From Perspicuibacillus lycopersici (GTDB taxonomy: Bacteria; Bacillota; Bacilli; Bacillales; Caldibacillaceae): 64,000 bases of DNA. The position numbers and the translations under genes are program-made. The notes beneath the pieces were generated by a model that worked only from the letters and a program-made list of their open reading frames with translations, ran no database searches and was not told the origin of the DNA. Within the stretch, counting starts at the first letter, position 1. Every line of letters begins with the position of its first letter. Shown here piece after piece: positions 37,641 to 47,801 of the stretch. The stretch lies in the NCBI RefSeq assembly GCF_025660475.1, contig NZ_JAOUSF010000001.1, positions 1 to 64,000 on the forward strand, read 5' to 3'.

Positions 37641-38594
37641 TTATGTATTCGCCTTTATTTCTAGCTTTCCTGCTATAACATAGGAAATTTCTTCAAAAAT
37701 TTTTTCATACTGTCTTTCATCTGTCAGATCAAACCACATGATATCCATTTTATTTTTAAACCAAGTAAACTGTCTTTTCGCAAACCTTCTTGTATTTTGT
37801 TTAAGATTTGCTATGGCTTCCTCCAGCGATACATGACCATCTAGGTATTCCAGTAATTCCTTATATCCAATCGCTTGTAATGATTGAACATTTTGTAGTC
37901 CCGATGCATGTAATGTTCTTACTTCATTTAGCAATCCACGCTGCATCATAATGTCCACTCGGTCATTAATCCGTTGGTAGAGTAATTCTCGATCCATTGT
38001 TAAACCAATGAGAACGACATCATAGAGTAGCTCTTTTTTCTGACTTTCTTCGTATTCTGTCATTGTTTTACCTGTTGTTACATATACTTCAAGCGCTCGG
38101 ATAACTCTTCTTTCATTATTGGGATGAATTTTTGCTGCTGCTTTTGGGTCGATTACTTGTAATTGTCCATAAAGCTTTTCGATTCCCTCTTTTTCCGCCG
38201 ATTCTGTTAATTGTTGGCGGATTTTTTCATCACCAGGTACTTCTGAGAATTGATAATCATAAATGACAGACTGTATATACAGTCCTGTACCACCAACAAT
38301 CATTGGCAGCCGCTTACGATTGGTAATTTCCGTTATTTTCTTTCGTACTAGCTGTTGGAACTCTGCCACAGAAAAAGATTCATCTGGATTCTTAATATCA
38401 ATTAAATGATGGGGAATACCACCCATTTCTTCCTCTGTAATTTTCGCAGTGCCTATATCCATCCCGCGATAAATTTGCATTGAATCGCCACTAATGATTT
38501 CACCGTTAAATTTTTTAGCTAAATCAATACTCATTTTCGTTTTTCCGACGGATGTAGGTCCAATTAGTACAAGTAATTTCTCTTTGTTGCTCAA
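37641..38594 (-). CDS. miaA: tRNA dimethylallyltransferase MiaA
   Basis: 317-residue enzyme that adds a dimethylallyl group to A37 of tRNAs reading UNN codons, the substrate later methylthiolated by MiaB (also in this window). Motifs are IGPTSVGKTK (P-loop, about 11-20), ISGDSMQIYRGMDIGTAK, PHHLIDI and the IVGGTGLYIQS segment, with the C-terminal RRFAKRQFTWF. The start is an inferred TTG at 38594, since an in-frame stop lies just upstream and no earlier start exists; its ribosome site is weak (GTGAGTGA). Confidence 0.93.
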   Translation of the reverse strand: MSNKEKLLVLIGPTSVGKTKMSIDLAKKFNGEIISGDSMQIYRGMDIGTAKITEEEMGGIPHHLIDIKNPDESFSVAEFQQLVRKKITEITNRKRLPMIVGGTGLYIQSVIYDYQFSEVPGDEKIRQQLTESAEKEGIEKLYGQLQVIDPKAAAKIHPNNERRVIRALEVYVTTGKTMTEYEESQKKELLYDVVLIGLTMDRELLYQRINDRVDIMMQRGLLNEVRTLHASGLQNVQSLQAIGYKELLEYLDGHVSLEEAIANLKQNTRRFAKRQFTWFKNKMDIMWFDLTDERQYEKIFEEISYVIAGKLEIKANT

Positions 38595-39172
38595 TATTCA
38601 CTCACTGCTTTCAACTCAACTCTTTCTTATGTAAAACATTTCAAATGAAACACTTGCACCACTATTTTACCACAATTTTCTAAAAAAGTTAAACACCAAA
38701 ACATTATTACCAACGGCGTTTTTTTTATACGTAACACAGGCGATTTTTGTCGAAAAAAAATTAGCTTTAACATGAGGCTAGCATTGGGCAATCATTGACT
38801 AGTTGTGTTATAGGTATTTAAATAGCCATAAAGAATCAAAAGCAAGGAACATACTTTTCCCCATAGGGTTTGTCCTCGCTTCGATTACATCACTTTTTTA
38901 TTTTACTAATATCGATTAAATTCATCTATTTTCATCTTCTGTATTTATTAACTTTTAAGGATATATCCGAAACTATATTATTTCGTTTAATTTTTTAATC
39001 AAAACGTATAATATATGGTCATTTTGGTAGTCAATCAAATTTTGATGGACAACTATTAAACACACCTAACTATTTCCATATTCCTTTTATTTTATCCATC
39101 TCCTTTCGTCTAATCATTTCGACAAAGGAGACAAAATCCTCTTTAGAATAAAATATATGAGTAGATCTTACT
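38595..39172. other. Intergenic region with an orphan hairpin
   Basis: About 580 AT-rich bases between miaA and the zinc-ribbon gene. The one structured element is AAGCAAGGA (38840-38848) pairing with TCCTCGCTT (38873-38881), followed on the minus strand by TTTTGATTC, like a terminator but almost 300 bases after the nearest stop, so perhaps a relic of a lost gene. No coding region was recognised. Confidence 0.5.
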
Positions 39173-39487
39173 TTATAATTCAAGCTCACGATAAATTATC
39201 AAAGCATTATATGTATTTCTTTGATATTCTTCGTTTCCTTCTGCATAAAAGGTCGAGAACTTAATATCTAAAATTTCTACTTTGTTTTTTGATAAAAATT
39301 CATTTATCTTTCTTTCTATAATAAAGTCATGAGATGTGCTTAATAACTTAGTCCTAATAGTATTTGAAATACCGTAACTAGTTGTATTAGAAATTATGTG
39401 TTGACCACAATTTCCACATTTAGCACCTTTTATTGTTGTAGTTCTATTTTTTGTTCCACACGTTGTACAAGTTACTATACTTTCCAT
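39173..39487 (-). CDS. Zinc-ribbon protein with Cse60-like C-terminal domain
   Basis: 104 residues. The N-terminal 30 residues form a zinc ribbon with two CxxC pairs, CTTC and CGNC. The C-terminal half, IERKINEFLSKNKVEILDIK followed by a serine/tyrosine stretch and YNALIIYREL, resembles the small sporulation protein Cse60 (DUF2758), which consists of that part alone. The arrangement therefore looks like a fusion of a zinc ribbon with a Cse60-type domain. It lies alone in an AT-rich accessory patch, with an ATG at 39487 after a GGGGGGA-like site. The function is unknown and the Cse60 link is from recalled sequence pattern. Confidence 0.65.
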   Translation of the reverse strand: MESIVTCTTCGTKNRTTTIKGAKCGNCGQHIISNTTSYGISNTIRTKLLSTSHDFIIERKINEFLSKNKVEILDIKFSTFYAEGNEEYQRNTYNALIIYRELEL

Positions 39488-39612
39488 AAATATTCCCCCC
39501 TCTCCAATTTATATTTCGACAACTGAGAAGGTTTTTTCAAGGAAAATATTAAAATAATTTTCATATATGTGTGATTGCATGACAATTACATGACAAAACT
39601 AAACAATATATT

Positions 39613-39834
39613 TTATTTTTCATCCGCTCTTTTAATATAAACTTGAGCAGAACTTATCGAAATACGTAATGTTTCCGATATTTCTGCAAAACTCATACTT
39701 TTGGACATGTATAAAAGAGAGCATTCTTTTTCTCGTGCGGATTACTCGGCCAAAACATCGACGACTTTTCGCTTCGTATCCTCTCTGATTTCTTTGCTCT
39801 TATTTCTAACGCGCTTCAATCTGGAAATAACTCA
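39613..39834 (-). pseudogene. Remnant of a phage/plasmid-type sigma-like HTH regulator
   Basis: One minus-strand frame reads VRNKSKEIREDTKRKVVDVL, then a TAA stop (in GAG-TAA-TCC), then SAREKECSLLYMSKSMSFAE, ISETLRISISSAQVYIKRAD and a normal stop. The second half has the form of a sigma-70 region 4 helix-turn-helix (MSFAEIsetLriSisSaQvYI) as in small ArpU/Xpf-type regulators of mobile elements. The single internal stop and absence of a start codon or N-terminal part mark it as broken. The family is inferred from the helix-turn-helix pattern. Confidence 0.55.
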
Positions 39835-40170
39835 ATATTAATTAGAGCAATTTACTGATAAATATTTCGTTTATCTACTCCTCTACGATTACCTGGTTTT
39901 CTCCCTTTCTTCATCCTATCGAGGGAAAATGACATATTACTGCTCCTACTGTTAATAAGTTTTTTCCTACTTCATTCAGCCAGTTTTTTTCTAATGCTGC
40001 TACATTTTTGTTTTTACTTTTACTTAACTCCTTGATTTCCTCATTTAATCTTTCCTTCCTGTCATGTTACTCCTAACTTACAAAAAAGTACGCCGCCATT
40101 TTGCTAATGCACTCAAAAAAAGCACCATCACAGCAATAAATGTGGTCATTTTATGTTGATAATAGAAAAA

Positions 40171-40210
40171 AACAAGGCGAAATCCTTGTTTAAAGGTATT
40201 TCGCCTTGTT
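40171..40210 (-). terminator. Terminator of mutSL
   Basis: AACAAGGCGAAAT (40171-40183) pairs perfectly with ATTTCGCCTTGTT (40198-40210) just after the mutL stop. The minus strand continues with a T run. Confidence 0.9.
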
Positions 40211-40215
40211 TTAAA

Positions 40216-42207
40216 TTACATCACTCGTTTAAACATCTTCTCCATCTCATAAGTGGAAAAATGAATAATAATTGGTCTGCCATGTGGACATGTGAATGGA
40301 TCTGTTGTTAATCTTAATGTATCTAATAATTGTTGAATTTCATCATTACGTAAATGATGATTCGCTTTAATCGATCCTTTACAGCTCATCATAATTGCAG
40401 TAGCTTCCCGCAGTTTTTTTAAATCGACGTTTTTCATCGATAATACTTGCTCAATGATTTCCTGTATCGTCTCTTGCTCTTCTCCACGTGGGAACCAGTG
40501 TGGATGACTTCGAACAATGAAGGAATTACCGCCGAACGGCTCTAAAAACACGCCAACCTTTTCTAATTCCTCCAAATGCTGCTCTAATTTAATATATTCA
40601 TCATTTGAAAATTGCAATGTCATCGGAAGAAGCAGCTCTTGAAGCTCATTAGATACTTCTCCAATTTTGTCTCGAAAGAATTCGTATTTGATTCTTTCTT
40701 GTGCAGCATGCTGATCTATAATATACAATCCATTTTCATTTTGGGCAAGAATATATGTGCCATGCATTTGCCCAATTGGGTATAATGGCGGAATACGATC
40801 CGATTCAGAAGCGTTTGTATTTGCTTCCCAATCCGAATTCTCTTCCAGTTGTTCGAAGTAAGTAATTGCTTCATCCAGAGGATTAGACGAATCCAACAAA
40901 TCGCTTCGCTCTTCATGAATAATAGCTACTGTATCCTGCTTCTTTGGAATCGAGGATGGTATGTTCGGATCCACTGTATCTTTTATAGCTTCATCTACCA
41001 CCGGTACGTTATTGGATAGATTATCCTTTGCTTCACTTCGATAATTTTCCCAATCTGTTTGAATAGAAGGAAGGAAGTCTCTTACTACTTCCCTTTCTAT
41101 TTTCGATAAAGGCGAACGTTCCACCCGTTGACTTGCATTCCCAGGTAAATGGTCTAAATTTAATTTAATTTGCTCTGATTTTTCCTTCTCAATTTTTGGT
41201 GTATTTCCTACTGGTATTAATGTTTGTTTTCGAAACGCATTTTTAATTGTTTCTGTTATGAGGATAAATAAGTCTTGCTCTTTACTTAATCGCACTTCCA
41301 TTTTGGTAGGATGTACATTTACATCGATTAATATTGGATCCATCGTAATATTTAAAAATACGAGCGGAAATCGTCCAATCGGTAGTAACGTATGGTATCC
41401 TGCTATAACCGCATTTGCAATACCATAATTTTTAATAAACCGTCCATTGACCATTGTAGAAATATAGTTTCTAGATGCACGCGTAAGTTCCGGTAGGGCG
41501 AGATAGCCATCTAGCTGAAAGTCTAAGGAAGTTGCATGAATAGGTATCATTTTCTTTACGATATTAAATCCATAGATTGCGGAAAGTACTTGACGTGCAT
41601 CCCCATTACCTGTTGTATGAAGTAATGTTCTTCCATTATGAATTAATTTCATTGCTATTTCTGGATGCGCCAAGGCAAGACGATTCATAACATCCGTAAT
41701 ATTTCCAAGCTCGGTATGAATGGTTTTCAAATATTTTAGGCGAGCAGGCGTATTAAAGAATAAATTAGAGACAGTAAAATCGGTACCCTTTCTGCTTGGT
41801 GCTGGTTCAAACGTAATTTGTTTTCCACCTTCAAGTACTAATCTTGTTCCGGCACCTGCGCCAGTGCTTGTTATTAGTTCCACTTTCGAGACAGAGGCAA
41901 TACTCGGTAATGCTTCTCCGCGAAATCCAAGTGTTTTAATTCGAAACAAATCATTTTCATCCTTGATTTTACTCGTTGCATGTCTAGCAAACGCACGTAA
42001 AACATCGTCTTCTTCAATCCCATCTCCATTATCAATGATGCGAATTTTCGATAAGCCAGCTTCCTCAATCTCTACTTCGATATTCGTGCTGTTGGCATCA
42101 ATTGCATTTTCCACAAGCTCTTTAACAACAGAGGCAGGACGTTCTACCACTTCACCCGCGTTAATTTTATTTGAAAGGCTATCATCCAATAATACAATCT
42201 TTCCCAT
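40216..42207 (-). CDS. mutL: DNA mismatch repair protein MutL
   Basis: 663-residue MutL with a GHKL ATPase N-terminus: [12 protein letters not shown] (motif I), DNGDGI (motif II), RHATSKI and [15 protein letters not shown] (motif III), and the [11 protein letters not shown] segment. A variable linker (about 340-470) leads to the C-terminal dimer/endonuclease domain with [12 protein letters not shown] (about 492-503) and CPHGRP, the metal-binding motifs of nicking MutL proteins found in bacteria without MutH. ATG 42207. It follows mutS by about 88 bases in a mutS-mutL operon. Confidence 0.96.
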   Translation of the reverse strand: MGKIVLLDDSLSNKINAGEVVERPASVVKELVENAIDANSTNIEVEIEEAGLSKIRIIDNGDGIEEDDVLRAFARHATSKIKDENDLFRIKTLGFRGEALPSIASVSKVELITSTGAGAGTRLVLEGGKQITFEPAPSRKGTDFTVSNLFFNTPARLKYLKTIHTELGNITDVMNRLALAHPEIAMKLIHNGRTLLHTTGNGDARQVLSAIYGFNIVKKMIPIHATSLDFQLDGYLALPELTRASRNYISTMVNGRFIKNYGIANAVIAGYHTLLPIGRFPLVFLNITMDPILIDVNVHPTKMEVRLSKEQDLFILITETIKNAFRKQTLIPVGNTPKIEKEKSEQIKLNLDHLPGNASQRVERSPLSKIEREVVRDFLPSIQTDWENYRSEAKDNLSNNVPVVDEAIKDTVDPNIPSSIPKKQDTVAIIHEERSDLLDSSNPLDEAITYFEQLEENSDWEANTNASESDRIPPLYPIGQMHGTYILAQNENGLYIIDQHAAQERIKYEFFRDKIGEVSNELQELLLPMTLQFSNDEYIKLEQHLEELEKVGVFLEPFGGNSFIVRSHPHWFPRGEEQETIQEIIEQVLSMKNVDLKKLREATAIMMSCKGSIKANHHLRNDEIQQLLDTLRLTTDPFTCPHGRPIIIHFSTYEMEKMFKRVM

Positions 42208-42294
42208 TTGACCACTTCCTCGTGCGTATTGTTTCCGACATTACCTTTTTTCCGCTTGCCTTTAGGGAAACTGGGATTTCATCAATACTTATCC

Positions 42295-44976
42295 TCATTT
42301 TTTTAATTTCTTTTGTAAATCATATATAGCATTTATTGCTTGAAGTGGTGTCATCTCAAGTAAATTAATCGATTTTAATTCTTGTAGCACTTTCTTCTCT
42401 TTGCTAGCAAATTCAGTATCCGCTAAAGTTATCGCATCATCAAAGAAGGATAATTGTGCTTCACTTTTTTCCGACTTCACACTTTCCTGTTGAGCAGCTA
42501 CCTTCTCCTGTGCATTGCCTTTTTCATGATTAACCGTTGCACTTTGTTCTGCTAATCGGATTGACTCTAACTCACTGCCATCTGCACGCTCATAGTTTTT
42601 TTCATTTTCTAATTGAGATAATATTTCCTCTGCTCGATGAATTAGCTCCTGCGGTAAATCGGCAAGTTTTGCGACATGTATACCATAACTTTTGTCTGCT
42701 GCCCCTTCTTTAATTTTATGCAGAAAGACAACATGTCCATTTCGTTCCACTGCACTTACATGGACATTTACTAATTTTTCGAGACTATCCTGTAAAATTG
42801 TTAATTCATGATAATGAGTGGAGAATAATGTTTTGGCACCAATTTTTTCATGAATATATTCAATCATTGCTTGTGCTAATGCCATACCATCATAGGTTGA
42901 GGTACCTCGTCCAATTTCATCAAATAATATTAAACTATTTTCAGTCGCATGACTAATCGCATTTTGCGCTTCTAGCATTTCTACCATAAACGTACTTTGC
43001 CCGCTTATTAGATCATCTGCAGCACCAATTCTTGTGAAAATTTGATCAAAAATCGGAAGGATTGCTTGATCTGCTGGAACAAAGCAACCGATTTGGGCAA
43101 GAATTGCAGTGAGGGCAACTTGGCGCATAAATGTACTTTTCCCAGACATATTTGGTCCCGTAATTAGTAATAGCTCTCGATCTGCATTCATGAAACAATC
43201 ATTTGGTACATATGCTTGTATTGCCATCACTTTTTCAACTACTGGATGGCGTCCCTCTACAATGGCTAGCTTACGATCATCACTAAAAGTTGGTTTTACA
43301 TAACGTCGTTCCTCACTGATTGTCGCAAAACATTGTAAACAGTCTAATTCACTTACTTTTTTTGCTAAGTTTTGTAATCTAGGAATATATTTTTTTACGT
43401 GTTCTCGGATTTGTAAAAACAAATCATATTCTAGATCAATACTTTTTTCCTCAGCTTCTAAAATCAAGGATTCTTTTTCTTTTAATTCCGGTGTAATAAA
43501 GCGTTCAGCATTTGTTAACGTTTGTTTACGTTCATATTTCCCTTCTGGAAGCAAATGCAGATTCGCTTTTGTAACCTCTATATAATAACCAAACACACGA
43601 TTGTAGCCGACTTTAAGTGATTTTATGCCGGTTATTTCCCGTTCGGATTTTTCTAATTCTGCAATCCATGTTTTTCCGTTTCTCGTTGCATAACGGTAAT
43701 TATCAAGCTGTGAGTTATAGCCATCACGAATCATGTTTCCTTCTTTAACAGACAGTGGTGGATTATCTAATATTGCCGTTTCGATAAGACTGCTAACTTC
43801 TTCAACTGGATCTAAGTCTTTTAACCGGTTCTGTAATGTTTCATCCGGGATATTTTGTAATATTTGAATTAATTCCGGTATTTGTTTTAATGTACTTTTT
43901 AAATTGACTAAGTCGCGGGCATTTACATTACCAAACGCTACTTTACCAGCCAATCGTTCAATATCATAAACTTGCTTTAGTCGTTCACGTAATTCTTGTC
44001 TTTCGAAATAATGTTCTTTCAATACTTCCACTTGGTGAAGACGTTCTTCAATCGCATGTTTAGAAAGCAGCGGGCGATCAATCCATTGCTTTAATAAGCG
44101 TCCACCCATAGCCGTCATTGTTTCATCCAATAGCCATAATAACGATCCTTTTTTCCCTTTCGAACGGATTGTTTCGGTTAACTCTAAATTCCGCTTTGAA
44201 AAATAATCGATTTTCATATATTGATGGACTTGGTACATAACTAGTGGTTGAATGTGGTCCAACGAACGCTTTTGGCTACGATATAAATAATGAAGCAGTC
44301 TCGCCGCAGTCTTTTGTAATTTTTCCTGCTTTGTAGAGGATAGAATATGCGCAAATTGCGGAGCAACATCTGTTTCCTCCTCATAGGAAATGGTCGCATT
44401 GATCCGCTCTTTCATCTCTGACTGCTTATCGATTGGGAATTGAGAAGATACGACAATTTCCTTTGTATGGATTGTTGCGAGTTCATTTACCACCTCTCGC
44501 CAACCATCCGTTAAAAGCGTAACTTTACTTTCCCCTGTGGATAAATCTGTATAGGCCAATCCAAATGTATCATCTAAAAAGTCAGTTATCGTGGCTATAT
44601 AGTTATTTTCTTTATCGTGTAAGCTTCGACCTTCCATCATCGTTCCTGGTGTAATTAATTGAATAACTTCCCTTTTTACTACACCTTTCGATGTCTTTGG
44701 ATCCTCTACCTGCTCACAAATAGCTACTTTATACCCTCGTTCTACTAATGTTTCTATATATCCTTGGGCAGAATGGTAAGGTACACCACACATTGGTACT
44801 TTTTCTTCCACCCCTGCATTTTTTGCGGTTAACGTAATTTCTAATTCTTGCGATGCTTTAATTGCATCGTCGAAAAACATTTCATAAAAATCGCCTAAAC
44901 GAAAAAATAAAAAGGCATCCATATATTCTGCCTTTATTTTTAAATATTGTTGCATCATCGGCGTATATTGTTCCAT
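42295..44976 (-). CDS. mutS: DNA mismatch repair protein MutS
   Basis: 893-residue mismatch-recognition ATPase. The mismatch-binding motif GDFYEMF (Phe-X-Glu) is at about residues 28-34. The ATPase domain has [10 protein letters not shown] (about 608), [12 protein letters not shown] and STHYHELT. A charged linker rich in Glu/Gln before the C-terminus makes it slightly longer than typical Bacillus MutS (about 860). The C-terminal FFDDAI segment resembles the beta-clamp-binding motif of Bacillus MutS. ATG 44976 follows GGAGTGG. It is the first gene of mutSL. Confidence 0.96.
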   Translation of the reverse strand: MEQYTPMMQQYLKIKAEYMDAFLFFRLGDFYEMFFDDAIKASQELEITLTAKNAGVEEKVPMCGVPYHSAQGYIETLVERGYKVAICEQVEDPKTSKGVVKREVIQLITPGTMMEGRSLHDKENNYIATITDFLDDTFGLAYTDLSTGESKVTLLTDGWREVVNELATIHTKEIVVSSQFPIDKQSEMKERINATISYEEETDVAPQFAHILSSTKQEKLQKTAARLLHYLYRSQKRSLDHIQPLVMYQVHQYMKIDYFSKRNLELTETIRSKGKKGSLLWLLDETMTAMGGRLLKQWIDRPLLSKHAIEERLHQVEVLKEHYFERQELRERLKQVYDIERLAGKVAFGNVNARDLVNLKSTLKQIPELIQILQNIPDETLQNRLKDLDPVEEVSSLIETAILDNPPLSVKEGNMIRDGYNSQLDNYRYATRNGKTWIAELEKSEREITGIKSLKVGYNRVFGYYIEVTKANLHLLPEGKYERKQTLTNAERFITPELKEKESLILEAEEKSIDLEYDLFLQIREHVKKYIPRLQNLAKKVSELDCLQCFATISEERRYVKPTFSDDRKLAIVEGRHPVVEKVMAIQAYVPNDCFMNADRELLLITGPNMSGKSTFMRQVALTAILAQIGCFVPADQAILPIFDQIFTRIGAADDLISGQSTFMVEMLEAQNAISHATENSLILFDEIGRGTSTYDGMALAQAMIEYIHEKIGAKTLFSTHYHELTILQDSLEKLVNVHVSAVERNGHVVFLHKIKEGAADKSYGIHVAKLADLPQELIHRAEEILSQLENEKNYERADGSELESIRLAEQSATVNHEKGNAQEKVAAQQESVKSEKSEAQLSFFDDAITLADTEFASKEKKVLQELKSINLLEMTPLQAINAIYDLQKKLKK

Positions 44977-45081
44977 TCCAATACCACTCCCGTATATACT
45001 TCAAATGCTAATTATACCATAGCTTGGCTAATTTGACATCGAATTTAGTCAAAATACCACGAATGATATAGAAATAAAGAA

Positions 45082-45113
45082 GACCATATTTGAAAGTGAA
45101 ATCAAATATGGTC
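45082..45113 (-). terminator. Terminator of the acyl-CoA ligase gene
   Basis: GACCATATTTGA (45082-45093) pairs perfectly with TCAAATATGGTC (45102-45113). On the minus strand TTCTTTATTTC follows. Confidence 0.85.
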
Positions 45114-45134
45114 GCTTGCTAATCCTAATTTATA

Positions 45135-46694
45135 TTATATTTTCCGTAGCTCCACACGACGAATTTTTCCAGAATCTGTTTTTGGTAACAATGAAACAAA
45201 TTCGATAATTCTTGGGTATTTATAAGGTGCTGTCAATGTTTTAACATGTTTTTGCAATTCTTTCACAAGATCTGCTGCCCCATTAACTCCATCCTTCAGC
45301 ACAACAAATGCTTTTACTACATTACCACGGATTGGATCAGGACTCGCAACTACTGCGCATTCTTTTACCGCCTCATGTTTCATTAGTGCATCTTCTACTT
45401 CAAATGGTCCAATCGTATAACCCGAACTAATGATCATATCATCACTTCTACCTTGGAACCAAAAATATTGATCCTCATCCTTATATGCTCGATCACCTGT
45501 TACAAAGTAATTTCCGCAAAAAGCATTCTTCGTACGTTCCGGATCTTTATAATAATGGGAAAACAATGCTGGGAAATCTTTACGAATCGCGATGTTTCCG
45601 ATAACTCCAGCAGAAACTGGGTTTCCCTCTTCATCGACAATTTCCATAAACTCTGGCATAATTGGTTTCCCCATTGAGCCTGGTCTTATTTCCATATCCT
45701 TCACAGTACCAACAAGTAATGTGCTCTCTGTTTGTCCATAACCATCACGTACATTCAGGTTAAAATAGTTTCGGAATGTATCTATAACCTCTCGATTTAA
45801 TGCCTCACCAGCAGAAACTGCACTATGTAATTTAGAAAGATCATAGTTTTCTAAATCACTTTCCTTTGCCATTAAGCGATATTCTGTCGGTGTACAGCAT
45901 AATACATTTATTCTTTCGTTCTGTAATAATGTTAAATATTTTTTTGGCACAAACTTTCCTTGATAAACAAATGCTGTTGCACCCATTCCGAGTATCGATA
46001 AGAACGGACTCCATACCCATTTTTGCCATCCTGGTGCAGCAGTTGCCCAAACAGTGTCACTGCTATTAATATTTAACCATCTACTTGCAGCCGTCCGTAT
46101 ATGTGCATATGCCCAGCCGTGCACATGAACAACTCCTTTTGGTTGTCCAGTCGTACCAGAAGTATAGGAAATAAATGCCATATCCTCTTTTTTTGTATCG
46201 GCCTTTGGAAATGACGTTGATTGCCCTTCTATTAATTGATCAAAATCTAGCCATCCTGAAATCTTTTCTCCAAAAGCAATCATATGCTTTAGAAATAGCG
46301 ATTGTTCAACAATTTTATTGATTTCTGAACAAAACGAAGCATATGCAACTACCGCTTTTACTTCCCCATCATTCATTCGATATAAAATATCATGTGCGCG
46401 AAGCATTTCAGAACCAGGTATAACGACATATCCTGCTTTTAAGCAAGCAAGGTAAATCATATACGCTTCAATTGACCTCGGGACAACAACCATTATTCGA
46501 TCTCCTTTTACAAGACCTAATTGTTTTAATCCATTGGCAAACTGGTTAGCCTTATCAATTAATTGTTTATATGAAACTTCTACTCTATTTTCATCTTTAT
46601 CGACAAATTTCAATGCTAGCTTTTCTGAATAATGCTTTTCTATTTCCTCTGTAAGATTGTAATCATCTGGAGCAATTAACTCTTGAATATTCAT
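45135..46694 (-). CDS. Acyl-CoA synthetase, AMP-forming (YtcI/AcsM-like)
   Basis: About 519 residues of the ANL superfamily, which activates a carboxylic acid with ATP and transfers it to CoA. Motifs are ISYTSGTTGQPKGVVH (A3 P-loop), DGYGQTE (A5), GDRAYKDEDQYFWFQGRSDD (A7/A8 hinge) and the catalytic Lys in KTDSGKIRR near the C-terminus. The family resembles B. subtilis YtcI and medium-chain or acetyl-CoA-type ligases; the acid cannot be told from sequence. ATG 46694 is seven bases after GAGGGA; an upstream ATG at 46730 has no ribosome site. The gene is inserted between cotE and mutS, which are adjacent in B. subtilis. Confidence 0.88.
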   Translation of the reverse strand: MNIQELIAPDDYNLTEEIEKHYSEKLALKFVDKDENRVEVSYKQLIDKANQFANGLKQLGLVKGDRIMVVVPRSIEAYMIYLACLKAGYVVIPGSEMLRAHDILYRMNDGEVKAVVAYASFCSEINKIVEQSLFLKHMIAFGEKISGWLDFDQLIEGQSTSFPKADTKKEDMAFISYTSGTTGQPKGVVHVHGWAYAHIRTAASRWLNINSSDTVWATAAPGWQKWVWSPFLSILGMGATAFVYQGKFVPKKYLTLLQNERINVLCCTPTEYRLMAKESDLENYDLSKLHSAVSAGEALNREVIDTFRNYFNLNVRDGYGQTESTLLVGTVKDMEIRPGSMGKPIMPEFMEIVDEEGNPVSAGVIGNIAIRKDFPALFSHYYKDPERTKNAFCGNYFVTGDRAYKDEDQYFWFQGRSDDMIISSGYTIGPFEVEDALMKHEAVKECAVVASPDPIRGNVVKAFVVLKDGVNGAADLVKELQKHVKTLTAPYKYPRIIEFVSLLPKTDSGKIRRVELRKI

Positions 46695-46906
46695 ATTTGT
46701 ATCCCTCACTTTTATAGAATCCTTATGCATTCTAAACTGGTAACACTCATCGATTATGTAGTGACAAGTGATTATTAATTAACTGTATCATATATTACCT
46801 AATATTAAAAGTTATTTATATTACTTGGTACTAATTCAATGCTTTACATTACCCGATTGAAACAGGCAATCTATGAAAATATAAGAGAATATATCCAAAA
46901 GAAAAA

Positions 46907-46937
46907 AGGCTATCTCGTTTAATAAGCCGGATAGCCT
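46907..46937 (-). terminator. Terminator of cotE
   Basis: AGGCTATCtCG pairs with CGGATAGCCT. On the minus strand TTTTTTC follows, about 25 bases after the cotE stop. Confidence 0.82.
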
Positions 46938-46962
46938 GGTGTGTTAGCATCTTATTCGATTA

Positions 46963-47502
46963 TTATTCTTCTTCACCACTTACTAAAAAGTCTGGATTTA
47001 ATTCTTCAAATTCTTCATCATCTACATCTAAATCCCACTCATCATCGTCATAGTCATCTTGGCATAAGCAAACAACGATTTTTGTTTCGCCGATTACTTC
47101 TACAAGGAACTCCCGCTCCGCTGTCACAATAATTTTATTACCATTCGGGGAAATGACAGCTTCTGCACAATTTGGCTGTTGAAGCACTTTTGCAATGACT
47201 TCTTTGTCTTCGATTGTGTGATCGTCTTTGTATTTTAGCTTAACGACATCATGATAGTGTACTTTCTCAGTTGCTACATCTGTTTTCGTATTGTCATTGC
47301 AGGAATACCAGCAGTTTATATCATAAGACCCATGGATTTCTACTGTTTTTCCGACCTTTTTCGCTTCATAAGCATGGTTTATGATCCAGGCGCCAAGGAT
47401 ACTTGACGGAGCATGGGATGGACGAATCGTATGGGTGGACTGTGTAAATTTTAGCCCTTTCGCAACGACCGCTTTTGTAATAATCTCTCTATGATTTGCC
47501 AT
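46963..47502 (-). CDS. cotE: Outer spore coat morphogenetic protein CotE
   Basis: 179-residue CotE, the protein that encircles the forespore and directs assembly of the outer coat. It opens [20 protein letters not shown] and [15 protein letters not shown], continues with [19 protein letters not shown], and ends in a strongly acidic tail ([20 protein letters not shown], then EEE), all diagnostic of CotE. ATG 47502 follows AGGAGG with about 10-base spacing. Mother-cell sigma-E/sigma-K expression is known for the family. The ricA-cotE-mutS order is conserved, apart from the phosphoesterase and ligase genes inserted here. Confidence 0.96.
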   Translation of the reverse strand: MANHREIITKAVVAKGLKFTQSTHTIRPSHAPSSILGAWIINHAYEAKKVGKTVEIHGSYDINCWYSCNDNTKTDVATEKVHYHDVVKLKYKDDHTIEDKEVIAKVLQQPNCAEAVISPNGNKIIVTAEREFLVEVIGETKIVVCLCQDDYDDDEWDLDVDDEEFEELNPDFLVSGEEE

Positions 47503-47627
47503 GCGAGCGTAACCTCCTCAAGTTTTATCACTTCATCCTATGCGGGACATTAGACTAGTGTGCGAATAAATATTTCATTATTTCTGTATGTGATGACCCT
47601 TTTATTTTTCTTTTTGAAAATAAAAAA

Positions 47628-47662
47628 ACATAAGGATGAAGGTATATCACCACCTTATGTTT
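47628..47662 (-). terminator. Terminator downstream of the phosphoesterase gene
   Basis: AACATAAGG pairs with CCTTATGTT, with an inner GGT/ACC stem. On the minus strand TTTTTTTATTTTC follows. It is about 140 bases beyond the stop at 47802. Confidence 0.78.
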
Positions 47663-47801
47663 GAAGTAAAAAATTGTGCCTATATTATCTTTATCTTCTT
47701 TTAAAAAGCTCATTTCACGTAGTTTATTTACTTCGCAATTGTCAGATGCTCGAAATAGCCGCTAGCCTCTTTCCGATAACACTTTACTTATCGCTATCCC
47801 G

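Larger units (their letters stand above)
39488..40215. other. Decayed accessory patch upstream of the zinc-ribbon gene
   Basis: About 730 bases with no intact gene. Besides the sigma-like remnant at 39613-39834, two short open stretches are seen on the minus strand: one ending at 39852 that contains RMKKGRKPGNRRGVDKRN, and one ending at 39911 that contains LNEEIKELSKSKNKN. Neither has a convincing start or ribosome site. The mutL terminator closes the patch. This looks like a region eroded after an insertion. Confidence 0.5.
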
